Positions 17,123 to 26,054 of a stretch of 38,916 bases of DNA are shown here, one piece after another (positions within the stretch are counted from its first letter, which is position 1; each line of letters opens with the position of its first letter). The notes below the pieces were generated by a model. The model was given only the letters and a program-made list of their open reading frames with translations, had not been told where the DNA came from and ran no database searches. The stretch is from Bdellovibrio sp. ZAP7. GTDB lineage: Bacteria > Bdellovibrionota_B > Oligoflexia > Oligoflexales > RGVZ01. The stretch covers positions 1 through 38,916 of the forward strand of contig CAMDKS010000028.1 in the NCBI GenBank assembly GCA_945900755.1, read 5' to 3'. The position numbers were made by a program, and so were the translations under genes.

Positions 17123-20100
17123 CTAGTCCTTTGAAAGATCCTTAGTTGCGTCACTCAGCGAAACTCTAAGTGACATATAATCCGGCCTAGAAGACAGCTC
17201 ATCAACAACCGCATGCTTCTGTGGAGCTAGCTGAACCATTTTTTGATATGTTTTCTGTGTCCAGCTAGTGAAGGTCTCCACCTCGCTCGACTGTAGGTAT
17301 GCTGTCTCATAAAATTTGTAGGCATCATCTTTCAGGCCGAATCCTACCTTTTCAAGTTCACTCTTGAATTTCAGAGTCTCCGCCTGGCTTGCTTTTGCTG
17401 GCGCAGGTGCGTTAAATAGCGCGTTAGCAAAACCTTCATGCATCTCCCCTAAGCGGTAGTTACTTGCGACGCTATACTCGGCGTTCCGGATACTCAGAAC
17501 TCGTTGATAAGCAGCATTGAGTCGAACCAATTTTGCTTGCTTGGCTGCAGCATCGGCCTCTATATTGCTGCCATTGTTGAGGTAGATCATCCCAAACGCC
17601 TTGACAACTGGCTCCTGCAGTTCAAACAGATGTTTGGCTACGATGCGCCTCGCCTCTGGGGCTGCCGGTGCCGATTTTGCCAAAAGTGTAGCCTCTAATT
17701 TTCCAAAGTCTTTGAGGGCACCTGAATTTTTTGAGTCGTCGGCGAGCCGAAGCTCAATGGTTTTTGCAAAAGCGAACAACGATTCATCTTTACCGTTGTT
17801 CACCGGATTGCTCCAAAACAAATTATAATCGGAAATCGCTCCCTTATAATCATGCTTCGCTTCCTTCAGCTTTGCCGATTGGAAAAGTGCGTCATTGGCG
17901 GCAACGTGCGTTGGATACCTGCGATAGAGGCCTGCAAAGGAAGCGGCCGACAAGTCAACCAGCTGAACTCCCCGATACAGGACGCCCGCATTGTACAATG
18001 CCGCAGGTGCTCTCTTATCGGAGGGATACATCGTCGCAAACCGTGTATAAGTCTCAGCAGCATTTTTGAACTGAGCAATGGCCTCGTAGGTCTCAGCCAT
18101 ACTGGCCGTGACGTCTGGCGCAAGCTTTGATGTAGGATAGGTACTTAATAGAAATTTTTGTGCTGCAATCGATTGTTCTACCTGCCCGCCTTTGAATAGA
18201 TTCAGCGTGGCATTATAGACGGCACGATCAGCATTGCTGTTTTTGGGATACATTTTCTGATACTCAAGGAATAGACTGGCCGCCTTCAAATAGTCATTGG
18301 CCTTCTCTGACGCCACAGCACTATTGAAAATCGCTGTCTGAAGACTGTCGTCCACAAACTTCCTGACATTTGCATCCTGCATGAGTTCTTTGTTTGCGAT
18401 GAATTTTTTTCCGTAAATAACGACATTGGTCCAATCAGATTTTTCGTTATAGTATGCAACGATGGTGCGAGCGGAACCCTGCCCTTGTTTGGTAGAGCTA
18501 TACTTTGTGGCGATGCTATCGAAACGAGTTATCGCAACCTTATAATGACCGTAGTCAAAGAATATTTGAGCGGCAGAGTACCGCATCGCCAGGGATGGCG
18601 TTTCCAATGGAAGAAGATCCGTATAGAAATCAAGCGTGTTTGCATACAGAGATTTTATTTTAGGAATTGGCAGCTCGGAAGGCGCCTGTCCTGGAGGAGG
18701 CACTGCCGGAAACTTGGTGTCTGCATTCAAAATTGAAATTGATTCCACCGCATTAAAGGCCGCTTCCTTTGTGTATTTTCCACCAACAGGCTTTTGCCTC
18801 GCTACAATTATAAAATTCAACGATGCTTGAATGTAATTTTTTTGTGCCATTTGAATGTCCGCGAGGTAGTAGCGAACTTCATAGGCTGGCTCAAGTTTTG
18901 CAAAACTCTCAAGATAAACCGAGTAGAGGTTCGCAGCTTCCGTCTCTAATGTCTTATCTTTTATTTTTTGGCCTCGACTGTGAAAAAGTGTCCCAAAACG
19001 ATGGGTGGTTCGCTCGGTCAAGTCATAGGCTCCCTTTAATACACTCGGGTTATCCTTGTTAGCGACCGTCCAATTTGAATCTCTAACGTAAAGCGCATGC
19101 ATGACCTTGATCGTGGTCGTAGCTTTGGCAAATTGCCGCTCCTCGTCATAGATTTCTACAAGCTTCCTGTGAATATTGGGATTGCCTTTTCTCGTCGGAG
19201 ATTCCGTGACAAGTCGGGTATAAATCTCAATAGCCTTACCATTCTTTCCATTTGCGGCATAAATCCCGCCTAGCCTTTCAAGCATCGCAAAAAACTTTTG
19301 CTCAAGACCGTTCTCCTTAAAATACGCCCAAGCACCCTCGGTGTCTTCCGCCTCAGCAAATGCCATGACTAGATCTCGAATGGCCTCGTCACGAAGCTTA
19401 AAACGAGACGTAGGATCCTTGTCCGCCAATTTTACGACAAGCTTAAATGCGGCAATCGATTTTCTAAGATTCTCGCCTGGTTTTTTTTCGCCCTCACCTT
19501 GACTGTTATAGAAGCACCAACCCAATTTATAAACCGCATATGCATGAGCTCGATGATCTTTGAACGCCATCACATTTTGATACGCGACAGTCGCCTCTTT
19601 AATGTTGAATTTGTCAAAATGATATTCACCAAGAGCCAGCCACGCATCAGGAATCAGGCGTGAATTTGGATGATTTTTAATGAGCTGATTATAGTATTGA
19701 ATCGCGTTGTCATCATTCAGACGACCTAGAGTTCTTCCTAGAGAGTACAAAGCTTGGTCGGTTTTTGCGTTAGTAGGAAATTTGTTGACCAGCATGCGAA
19801 ACACTTGGACCGCATTGAAAAGACTTGTTTCAGAGTTTTTGTATACAGCCTTTGGCGCAACTTTGGCCCGAACTTTAGGGTCACCTTTGTCCCAGGTATT
19901 GAAGTCGGCAACATACTTTTGAATTTCAAGATCTCGCAAATAATCGGCGCGCTCGACATGCTGTTCCCCTAGTCGAAGTGAGAGCTCGAATTCATTTCGA
20001 GAATTTCGCTTGTCACCTAAGAGCTTCTTAATACTGTCAATTGTTTGAAGGCGCAGCACGTCTGCTGCATCTTTGGCCTCCTGGGAAACTCCAACCGGCG

Positions 20101-20263
20101 CTGTGGACAAAAAGTCTACACCGTCTTCTTTCGTGGGGGCAGCCTGCGCGCCTGTATTCGCTTGTATCGCACGCGCAGTACTTCCAGCATAAAGCGGAGT
20201 CGTCAGGCTACAATAGATGAGTGCGCTAAGGATGGAGTTCACGATTTTATTACCTCTAGTCAT
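17123..20263 (-). CDS. giant periplasmic TPR protein (AgmU/GltD-like)
   Basis: A 1046-aa exported protein composed almost wholly of TPR-like helical repeats, for example ALYSLGRTLGRLNDDNAIQY, DAWLALGEYHFDKFNIKEAT and ALYNAGVLYRGVQLVDLSAA. A signal peptide lies in about the first 28 residues (NSILSALIYCSLTTPLYAGS). Size, repeat type and neighbours match the large TPR protein of gliding-type machineries (AgmU/GltD), but those names are an inference. Two ATGs compete: at 20269 the AAGGAG touches the start, while ATG 20263 is six bases from it, so 20263 is chosen. Located 24 bp downstream of the 537-aa TPR gene. Confidence 0.72.
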   Translation of the reverse strand: MTRGNKIVNSILSALIYCSLTTPLYAGSTARAIQANTGAQAAPTKEDGVDFLSTAPVGVSQEAKDAADVLRLQTIDSIKKLLGDKRNSRNEFELSLRLGEQHVERADYLRDLEIQKYVADFNTWDKGDPKVRAKVAPKAVYKNSETSLFNAVQVFRMLVNKFPTNAKTDQALYSLGRTLGRLNDDNAIQYYNQLIKNHPNSRLIPDAWLALGEYHFDKFNIKEATVAYQNVMAFKDHRAHAYAVYKLGWCFYNSQGEGEKKPGENLRKSIAAFKLVVKLADKDPTSRFKLRDEAIRDLVMAFAEAEDTEGAWAYFKENGLEQKFFAMLERLGGIYAANGKNGKAIEIYTRLVTESPTRKGNPNIHRKLVEIYDEERQFAKATTTIKVMHALYVRDSNWTVANKDNPSVLKGAYDLTERTTHRFGTLFHSRGQKIKDKTLETEAANLYSVYLESFAKLEPAYEVRYYLADIQMAQKNYIQASLNFIIVARQKPVGGKYTKEAAFNAVESISILNADTKFPAVPPPGQAPSELPIPKIKSLYANTLDFYTDLLPLETPSLAMRYSAAQIFFDYGHYKVAITRFDSIATKYSSTKQGQGSARTIVAYYNEKSDWTNVVIYGKKFIANKELMQDANVRKFVDDSLQTAIFNSAVASEKANDYLKAASLFLEYQKMYPKNSNADRAVYNATLNLFKGGQVEQSIAAQKFLLSTYPTSKLAPDVTASMAETYEAIAQFKNAAETYTRFATMYPSDKRAPAALYNAGVLYRGVQLVDLSAASFAGLYRRYPTHVAANDALFQSAKLKEAKHDYKGAISDYNLFWSNPVNNGKDESLFAFAKTIELRLADDSKNSGALKDFGKLEATLLAKSAPAAPEARRIVAKHLFELQEPVVKAFGMIYLNNGSNIEADAAAKQAKLVRLNAAYQRVLSIRNAEYSVASNYRLGEMHEGFANALFNAPAPAKASQAETLKFKSELEKVGFGLKDDAYKFYETAYLQSSEVETFTSWTQKTYQKMVQLAPQKHAVVDELSSRPDYMSLRVSLSDATKDLSKD

Positions 20264-20287
20264 AATCATCTCCTTACATTTTGAAGC

Positions 20288-21901
20288 TTACTTTTTTGAC
20301 TTGCACAGTGGCTGAATTCTAAATACATGATATCCCAGTTCATCTACCCAATATTCCTCTTTGTCGTCTCCCGCCCAAGCCTGAGTTTTTTTGCCCCAGC
20401 CTCGAACGCCGTCCATTTCACTCACCTTAGAAAATTTGTCGTCACCATGAAGTTCTTTGCCAAGAAGTTGGTCTTTTTTACTCATTAGTAGCTCCACATA
20501 AAGAAACTGCCCCTGATCGTAAAGACGTTCGTACTCCGACTTCATGGCTTTAAGTTCACCATAAAGTCGTAAGCCAATCTCTCCTCGCAGAACTGAGGCC
20601 CAGCGATCCAGATAGCTACGAGGACTCTCCAAACGCTCGCGGCTGCCGAATATGCCCTTCGTATCAAGCTTCTGCATTTCTTTAATCGCTGCCGCATATT
20701 GATCACGCACATAGAGCAGATTATCTTGCTGCGAAGCCATAACCACCACCTCGCGCGGAAGTCCAAGTGCTTCTGAGGATACTCCTGTTACCGCATCCTC
20801 AAATAACCTGTAATAGGACATGGGGTCAGTGGTGCCTCGGCCTAAATATTTATCGAGCGACTCAATGGCGCCTTGATGCTGAGTAATGAATTTTCCTAGC
20901 TCTTCTCGAGAATCATCATAGCGGCACATCCAATAATAGATGATTGATGCAAGCATGGTGGCTTCGGGACTAAAGGTATCTTTAAAGAATGGACTTCGAA
21001 CTCCATAAATCATACCTAATGCATGGTTTGGGTATCCGGCCAAAAATAAGGCCCAACTTTGCTCAAACAGCGAATCGTAAAACTGAGATCCGTCTCTACT
21101 GACCATGCGATACTGCTTTACGGAATCGCCAAAATTACGCTCTTCATAATAAATGCGACCGAGTGCCATGTTAGCGTGGTCAAGCATGGCCGTATATTCA
21201 GAACGGGAGAGATTTCGATGCTTGCTCCGCGAAGGAGCCACGATCATTTTTAAGGTCGAGATGGCCTCCGCATTCTTCTTGCCATCGAGGTGAATCATGG
21301 CCACTTGAAACAAAGCGGGCAAATAGTAGCGATCACCATCGTTTACTTTTTGATACGCCTCCAAGGCCTCCTGAGATTTCTTGACCTTTAAAAGTGCGTT
21401 CCCCAAGAAATAATTCCAATCTCCCCCAAAGGCTGGGGCAGGATTCCCTTTCAAATCGATCGTGGCGCCAATGTCTTCAATAATATTTTGAATCGGATAG
21501 GATCGAGAAACATCGCGCAATATGACCCAGCTTCTGCGGTACTCTTCGTCTAGCGGATCAGCCGCATCACGCAGCGCTTGTGCTGCGTAAACGGCAGATA
21601 GTATTGGATGCTTCGCCGTCGACATGAGTGTCGCTTGAGTTTGCAAAATAGACGCCTGCTGGTAACGAGTCAATGTTTTGAGTTCATCTGCAATGCCCGT
21701 GACGGCTGCCCACATGCCTTCATCGCCAATTTCACCGCCTCGATAGCGGCGTCTAAGCTCCTGAAACGCAGCCCAGACTTTGGGATTGCCTTGGGACGAC
21801 GACACTGCCTTTTCTGCCGCGAAAGAATCTGTTGAAGACGTCAAAAAACATATGAGTGCAACACTCATGATCATGATTAGCCTTTTGGCTCCGACGTTCA
21901 T
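20288..21901 (-). CDS. periplasmic TPR protein of the envelope operon (GltC-like?)
   Basis: A 537-aa product with a signal peptide (MNVGAKRLIMIMSVALICFL..., cleavage near SFAAEK). The central TPR-like region has NYFLGNALLKVKKSQEALEA and LFQVAMIHLDGKKNAEAIST. The C-terminus is distinctive, EEYWVDELGYHVFRIQPLC, with a near-terminal cysteine. The frame is open to 21937, but ATG 21901 is preceded by GGAGGAAGT and gives the signal peptide directly. It lies between the outer-membrane barrel gene and the giant TPR gene. A scaffold role in a trans-envelope complex is inferred; GltC equivalence is tentative. Confidence 0.66.
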   Translation of the reverse strand: MNVGAKRLIMIMSVALICFLTSSTDSFAAEKAVSSSQGNPKVWAAFQELRRRYRGGEIGDEGMWAAVTGIADELKTLTRYQQASILQTQATLMSTAKHPILSAVYAAQALRDAADPLDEEYRRSWVILRDVSRSYPIQNIIEDIGATIDLKGNPAPAFGGDWNYFLGNALLKVKKSQEALEAYQKVNDGDRYYLPALFQVAMIHLDGKKNAEAISTLKMIVAPSRSKHRNLSRSEYTAMLDHANMALGRIYYEERNFGDSVKQYRMVSRDGSQFYDSLFEQSWALFLAGYPNHALGMIYGVRSPFFKDTFSPEATMLASIIYYWMCRYDDSREELGKFITQHQGAIESLDKYLGRGTTDPMSYYRLFEDAVTGVSSEALGLPREVVVMASQQDNLLYVRDQYAAAIKEMQKLDTKGIFGSRERLESPRSYLDRWASVLRGEIGLRLYGELKAMKSEYERLYDQGQFLYVELLMSKKDQLLGKELHGDDKFSKVSEMDGVRGWGKKTQAWAGDDKEEYWVDELGYHVFRIQPLCKSKK

Positions 21902-21976
21902 ACTTCCTCCAGTTTCGTAAATGCTAAGCATGGGCACCTATATGGCAGTAGCCAGATTGAGTCTGTTGCCTTACCG

Positions 21977-22726
21977 CTATCGAAACATAAAACTAACTCC
22001 CCCGTCGACGGTCCAGGAATTGTGCTGCGACTCCGTACCGTTTCTTGATTCTGAGTAGGATCGATTACGAAAATCCAGGCGCGCAGACCACCGCTGAGCA
22101 AAATAAAATCGCTGCCCACCACCAATGGCGAGAGCCGTTTTTGTTCCTTGCTGAGTTCCCACTTTTGATAGGCCTATGGCTCCGTAAATATCGACGTACA
22201 CAATAGCCAGATCAAGAATGTTGACCTTACCGTATAGAGGTGCGCCAATCAGGACAAAATCTTGAAATGACTGGATCGGATTTACTTCAGCATCAGCGAC
22301 AACTATTTTATTTGCATCGGTGCGATCACGATATGTTTTTTGATTCAGTGCCTTCCTATCTGCGGAATCTCTAACCGTGGTCAGAATGTATTGAGACTCA
22401 AGACCCACCCATTCGTTTAAAAAGACTCCCACACGCAAGCCTCGTGTGCGCGTTTTAGTGAAAGCCTCGTTGGTGACGCTACCGGCAAGCACCCCAACCT
22501 CTGGCCTCCACGCTTTCAGGAAGTATCTGTTTTGAAGAATCGACACCGCTTTTTTGGTCGACTCTCCCTTTAACTCGTCCGGATTTAGCTCTAAGCCTTC
22601 AGCCTTTGCGATGCCTGAAAACAGCGACAATGCTATGAGCATAACGATCATAGAAAAAGTACGCGGACTATGAATAGCTTCCTGCGTGGGGATGGGAATC
22701 ATATAATTTATTTTTTGTGACAGCAT
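21977..22726 (-). CDS. outer-membrane beta-barrel protein, first gene of the TPR/barrel operon
   Basis: A 249-aa product with an export signal (hydrophobic segment MIVMLIALSLFSGIAKAEG) followed by strand-rich sequence: NRYFLKAWRPEVGVLAGSV, GLRVGVFLNEWVGLES, APLYGKVNILDLAIVYVDIY, GGQRFYFAQRW, and a C-terminal strand ending SFMFR. The layout (RYFL..RPEV....G, then YGK....VYVD.Y) is that of the 8-stranded outer-membrane barrel family widespread in myxobacteria and relatives. GAGG precedes the ATG at 22726; a second ATG at 22702 would shorten the n-region. It heads a tightly packed row of six genes on the minus strand. Confidence 0.74.
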   Translation of the reverse strand: MLSQKINYMIPIPTQEAIHSPRTFSMIVMLIALSLFSGIAKAEGLELNPDELKGESTKKAVSILQNRYFLKAWRPEVGVLAGSVTNEAFTKTRTRGLRVGVFLNEWVGLESQYILTTVRDSADRKALNQKTYRDRTDANKIVVADAEVNPIQSFQDFVLIGAPLYGKVNILDLAIVYVDIYGAIGLSKVGTQQGTKTALAIGGGQRFYFAQRWSARLDFRNRSYSESRNGTESQHNSWTVDGGVSFMFR

Positions 22727-22858
22727 AACAACATTCCTCTATTTATAGTGCACACCACTAAGTGGATAATCTCCACCTATTCACTGTGGATCGGTGGATG
22801 GGCCATCCATTCTTTAGGAAAAAAATGAGTATCCACACGCCACTGTTCCGTTATGTCC

Positions 22859-22887
22859 ATTATAGCCTGTGGTTACTGTGCCTTGCC
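22859..22887 (-). promoter_or_regulatory. candidate promoter for the six-gene envelope operon
   Basis: On the minus strand a perfect TATAAT (22859-22864) lies 133 bp upstream of the first operon start. A poor -35 candidate GGCAAG (22882-22887) sits at 17 bp. The gap between the CPBP gene and the operon also holds short GTGGAT-type repeats. The -10 is the only strong part, so this is weak evidence. Confidence 0.3.
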
Positions 22888-22953
22888 TAGTAGCCAAAAT
22901 TGCCTAGTCCGGGGCGCACTGACCCCGAATTGGCTCCGAATTTGGAGTAGGGC

Positions 22954-23937
22954 TTAAAAATGCAGGCTAATTGGTGGCAATGACAGGCTAGGAGGCTTGT
23001 GAAAATCACCCGATGCGCCTGTTTCCATTGTGTTTTTAGCGGCATTTCGCTCGACATGATAACTGCTTAAAAATACAACGACGTCCCACCAGACATGGAT
23101 AAAGATTGATTCTGACAGGGTCCAGCTATTATTTTGAGTGACGTTGCCGAGGTGAATGCCTAACAAAAACTGAGGCAAAGGAAAGCGATTTGACCCTAGA
23201 TGAGCCGCCGCAAACAAACTGGCTTGAGCTAAATTTGACCAAGTATTTGATAGGCCAGCTTCGTGGAATAAGGGCATTCCCCAGCCGCGAAAAATGGCCT
23301 CTTCATGGGTGCCCGCATTATAGGAAAATCCTGCGGCAAACCAGGGGTCTTCCTTACTAAACCCCGAATTGTAAAATCCTTGTTGTGGGTGTAATGCTGA
23401 ATACCAAGCAAAGGCAGCAACCACACCCAAAGGAATAAAGGTGCTTGATCGGGCTAAATATTTGAACTGAAACGGAGCTATAAGTATGTCAGTCGGGGAG
23501 TCCCCCTTGCCCAAAAAACCATACGCCCCAAATTTTTGCCGTTGCCAAACGGACGATCTGAAGGTGTGATAAAGACTAAGCCCTCCGGAGACTTGATAGG
23601 TTTGATTGGCAAGCAAGTATTTGCGAATGGCTACGTTCTTAGTCGCGAGATCGCCGCTCTTAATTTTGGTCGCGCCAAAATCGGACTCGGCATTTTTTGC
23701 ATACTTGATGCCTCCGATGGCCACACCAGAGTAAATGGAACCGCTGACGTATTGCCCTCGCCACCATTGCCCAAAACCAGGCAAAATCAACGAGGCCACT
23801 GGCAGCAATATTTCGCTCGCATCCGCCTCAGGGCTGTCTGTGGCATATGACCAGGGTGTCTCGTCATTTTCGCCAGAGAGCGATGGCTCACAGATTAGGG
23901 AAACATAAATTATTGTAAGACGTAAAATTCTACTCAT
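22954..23937 (-). CDS. CPBP-family intramembrane protease with PGxGQ N-terminal region
   Basis: A 327-aa membrane protein. The second half carries the CPBP/CAAX-protease signature: E212-E213 with R217 (HEEAIFRGWGM), H246 (FAAAHLG) and H281 with D285 (HVWWDVVVF). These form the glutamate-type intramembrane active site. The first half has LPGFGQWWRGQYVSGSIYSG, the P-G-x-GQ-x-x-x-G pattern of DUF5683-like membrane segments, an unusual companion. A signal or first membrane helix covers residues 1-20. It is transcribed toward the envelope operon but separated by 227 bp. Possible roles: processing of membrane proteins or prenylated peptides; no substrate evident. Confidence 0.8.
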   Translation of the reverse strand: MSRILRLTIIYVSLICEPSLSGENDETPWSYATDSPEADASEILLPVASLILPGFGQWWRGQYVSGSIYSGVAIGGIKYAKNAESDFGATKIKSGDLATKNVAIRKYLLANQTYQVSGGLSLYHTFRSSVWQRQKFGAYGFLGKGDSPTDILIAPFQFKYLARSSTFIPLGVVAAFAWYSALHPQQGFYNSGFSKEDPWFAAGFSYNAGTHEEAIFRGWGMPLFHEAGLSNTWSNLAQASLFAAAHLGSNRFPLPQFLLGIHLGNVTQNNSWTLSESIFIHVWWDVVVFLSSYHVERNAAKNTMETGASGDFHKPPSLSLPPISLHF

Positions 23938-24231
23938 GTTTGTCCATGGTCCTCACAATATAATGGGAGTCCACGGTATGACCCAATAGTTCAAGCGACA
24001 TAATGATCAAATTGTGTACGAACAGGCATAGCTCCGAACTCTCGCTCAAGAACCTTCAGGTCTTGTTGAACTAGAATGCTGTAACACACATGAGCTCCCT
24101 AATCATCATTACCAAAAAACAGTCCAACTTTTGCAGCCCATTTTCTAAGACCGCGAAACATGCTACCATGGAATAGACGAAATCAACAGGAACACTAACC
24201 GCAAGCAAAATTCTAAAAAAAGGCAGCGAAA
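23938..24231. other. intergenic region between divergent CPBP and MFS genes
   Basis: About 290 bp between two divergent genes, so it should contain both promoters. I saw no consensus -35/-10 pair, no terminator, no tRNA and no repeat that I can defend. Confidence 0.5.
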
Positions 24232-25488
24232 ATGACCGCATCTGGACCGTTAATCAACTCGACTCACGCGACAAGTGATTCCCTTGACGTAAAAAAACAG
24301 GAGCGCATGGCCATCATGGTGATTGCTGCGGTTCAATTTGTAAACATCGTAGATTTTATGATGGTCATGCCGCTCGGCCCCGATTTTGCGAAAGCTTTAG
24401 CAATACGCATCAGTCACATGGGCGTTTTGGCAGGATCCTACACTATGGCTGCAGCTGTGAGCGGATTGCTTGGATCACTTTTTTTGGACCGAATAGGTCG
24501 CCGAACGGCCCTTGTATGGGCGGTCGCAGGCCTTGCCATCGGAACTGCCGCCGGTGCGTTTGCGGTAGATTTTCGTACGCTGCTTTGGGCTCGCGTGCTA
24601 GCGGGCATTTTTGGAGGCCCCGCCACAGCCATTGGCTTTGCGATTATTGGTGACCTCGTCCCTCATGAAAGACGCGGAGCAGCGCTTGGAAAAATAATGA
24701 TGGGCTTTTCTGCGGCCTCAATAATTGGTGTGCCGGCGGGGTTAGAGGTCGCAAGAATTGGCGGCTGGAACGCACCTTTTATTATGGTGAGTCTAATGGC
24801 TGTAGCTGTTGGCTGCTTAGCACATTTCAAATTACCTCTCTTAAAGGGGAATGTCGTCAGCGTAAAGTTCGACCTTTCGCGCAGTGTTTTTAAATCACTT
24901 TTGACTCAACGCACCGTTTTGAACAGTTACGCCCTATTATTTTGTGTCATGATGGGAGGATTTTTAATTTTTCCAAATATTGCCGGCTTTGTGCAGCTGA
25001 ACCAACATTTCCCACGGGAGGAAATGGGGCGTTTGTATTTTATTGGCGGCATCTGCAGCTTGATCGTTATGGCAACGTGTGGAAAATTAATAGATAAATT
25101 TGGAAGTGTTCCTTGGTTCACGGTTGGCTCGTTGGGATTCCTTGGCACCTTGTATTGGGGAATGTACCAAGCACCCCCATTACTAAATGCGTACGCCTTG
25201 TTTATTGGGTTCATGCTCTTTGGCACCCTAAGAAATATAAGCACTCAAACACTATCGTCTAAGGTTCCTTTGCCGTCGGAACGTGCGGGGTTTATGTCAA
25301 TGCAATCGGCGGTACAACACACTGCGATGTCAGCAGGCGCGATATTTTCGTCTCGACTGTTGAGCAGCAGCCCAACCGGCGAGTTGATCGGGATTGACTC
25401 TATCGTCATTTGTTCTGCATTGCTCGTTCTGACAGCCCTAGGCCTTATAGTCTCATTGGATCAAAGAGTTCGAAAGTCCGCTCATTAA
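24232..25488 (+). CDS. MFS transporter (DHA1-like)
   Basis: A 418-aa inner-membrane protein with about 12 predicted helices. The major-facilitator motif A lies between helices 2 and 3 (GSLFLDRIGRRTALVW). Helix 1 contains FVNIVDFMMVMPLGPDFA, the antiporter-type D/P pattern seen in DHA1 drug and arabinose-efflux relatives. The R/G-rich helix 4 (WARVLAGIFGGPATAIGF) and the GVPAGLEVAR motif-C-like segment support proton-coupled efflux. The substrate cannot be inferred. The gene stands alone: CPBP is divergent upstream and a repeat with a toxin-antitoxin pair follows. Confidence 0.88.
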   Translation: MTASGPLINSTHATSDSLDVKKQERMAIMVIAAVQFVNIVDFMMVMPLGPDFAKALAIRISHMGVLAGSYTMAAAVSGLLGSLFLDRIGRRTALVWAVAGLAIGTAAGAFAVDFRTLLWARVLAGIFGGPATAIGFAIIGDLVPHERRGAALGKIMMGFSAASIIGVPAGLEVARIGGWNAPFIMVSLMAVAVGCLAHFKLPLLKGNVVSVKFDLSRSVFKSLLTQRTVLNSYALLFCVMMGGFLIFPNIAGFVQLNQHFPREEMGRLYFIGGICSLIVMATCGKLIDKFGSVPWFTVGSLGFLGTLYWGMYQAPPLLNAYALFIGFMLFGTLRNISTQTLSSKVPLPSERAGFMSMQSAVQHTAMSAGAIFSSRLLSSSPTGELIGIDSIVICSALLVLTALGLIVSLDQRVRKSAH

Positions 25489-25553
25489 TCAGTTGCTCTG
25501 CGTCAATTCAGGACCTCTTATAGGTATGAGGTCGAAATTTCGCTACGCATCTG

Positions 25554-25677
25554 CGCCCAATAACAGCGTGGCGAGCTCAAAATCTAGCACAAAATGTTCA
25601 AAAAAGTGGCAAAATGTGCTGCCCGATATTTGCAAATAGGCTCTGAATGCCTTACGATCTTGAATGCCTTACGATCT
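25554..25677 (+). repeat. 108-bp family repeat, copy 1 (IS91-type element end) with 17-bp tandem duplication
   Basis: Copy 1 of a repeat also present at 33561-33668 and 37213-37320. It starts CGCCCAATAACAGCGTGG and ends GAATGCCTTACGATC at 25659. It is slightly diverged (small deletions relative to the other copies). The last 17 bp (25644-25660) are duplicated perfectly in tandem at 25661-25677. Unlike the other copies there is no transposase remnant before it. The MNT antitoxin gene starts 32 bp after the duplication. All copies share AGCAC...GTGCT short inverted arms around an A-rich centre, as might suit a structured single-strand end. Confidence 0.85.
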
Positions 25678-25709
25678 GTATCGGATAAATAAAAGGAATC
25701 GACTTAAAT

Positions 25710-26054
25710 ATGACGGCTTCCGTGCGTCTCTCCCCATTTGATCTCGAAGCCATTATCAACGCTCGGCAAAATGTTGATGATGGGGACTCAATTGTCAGCA
25801 TTGCCGTCTTTGGCTCTAGAACTAATCTCTTAGATAAGGGCGGTGATATAGACCTGCTCATAGAAATTACCGGAGACAAAGTCGAGCCCAAGAAATTGGC
25901 CATGGCCCTTCGGAGCCAAATCTGTTCTATGATTGGTCAACAGAAAATCGATTTACTTGTTTGGAACCAAAACAGAAAGTCAAACAATGAATCAACCAAC
26001 AACTTTTATGACATGATCAATCAAAAAAAAATAACCATTTGGAGTCGAGCATGA
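25710..26054 (+). CDS. MNT-type nucleotidyltransferase antitoxin (MntA-like)
   Basis: A 114-aa minimal nucleotidyltransferase. The active-site pattern is complete: G35-S36 (FGSR), D46-x-D48 (GGDIDLLI) and a third acidic residue D81 (KIDLLVW). Characterised MntA antitoxins neutralise their HEPN toxin by adding AMP to a tyrosine of the toxin. Its stop overlaps the start of the HEPN gene by 4 nt (ATGA), the normal operon form. AAGGA lies about 13 bases before the ATG, rather far. A copy of the 108-bp repeat lies just upstream, where its promoter should be. Confidence 0.88.
   Translation: MTASVRLSPFDLEAIINARQNVDDGDSIVSIAVFGSRTNLLDKGGDIDLLIEITGDKVEPKKLAMALRSQICSMIGQQKIDLLVWNQNRKSNNESTNNFYDMINQKKITIWSRA

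Noticed and set aside
25554-25659. The 108-bp repeats as integron attC sites flanking toxin-antitoxin cassettes
   Set aside because: GTTGAAT near the right end of copies 2 and 3 fits a GTTRRRY core, and toxin-antitoxin modules are common in superintegrons. However, the left end lacks a matching RYYYAAC box, the two halves pair poorly apart from AAC and AGCAC, the copies are 3.5-8 kb apart with core-type operons between, and two copies continue directly from transposase codons.
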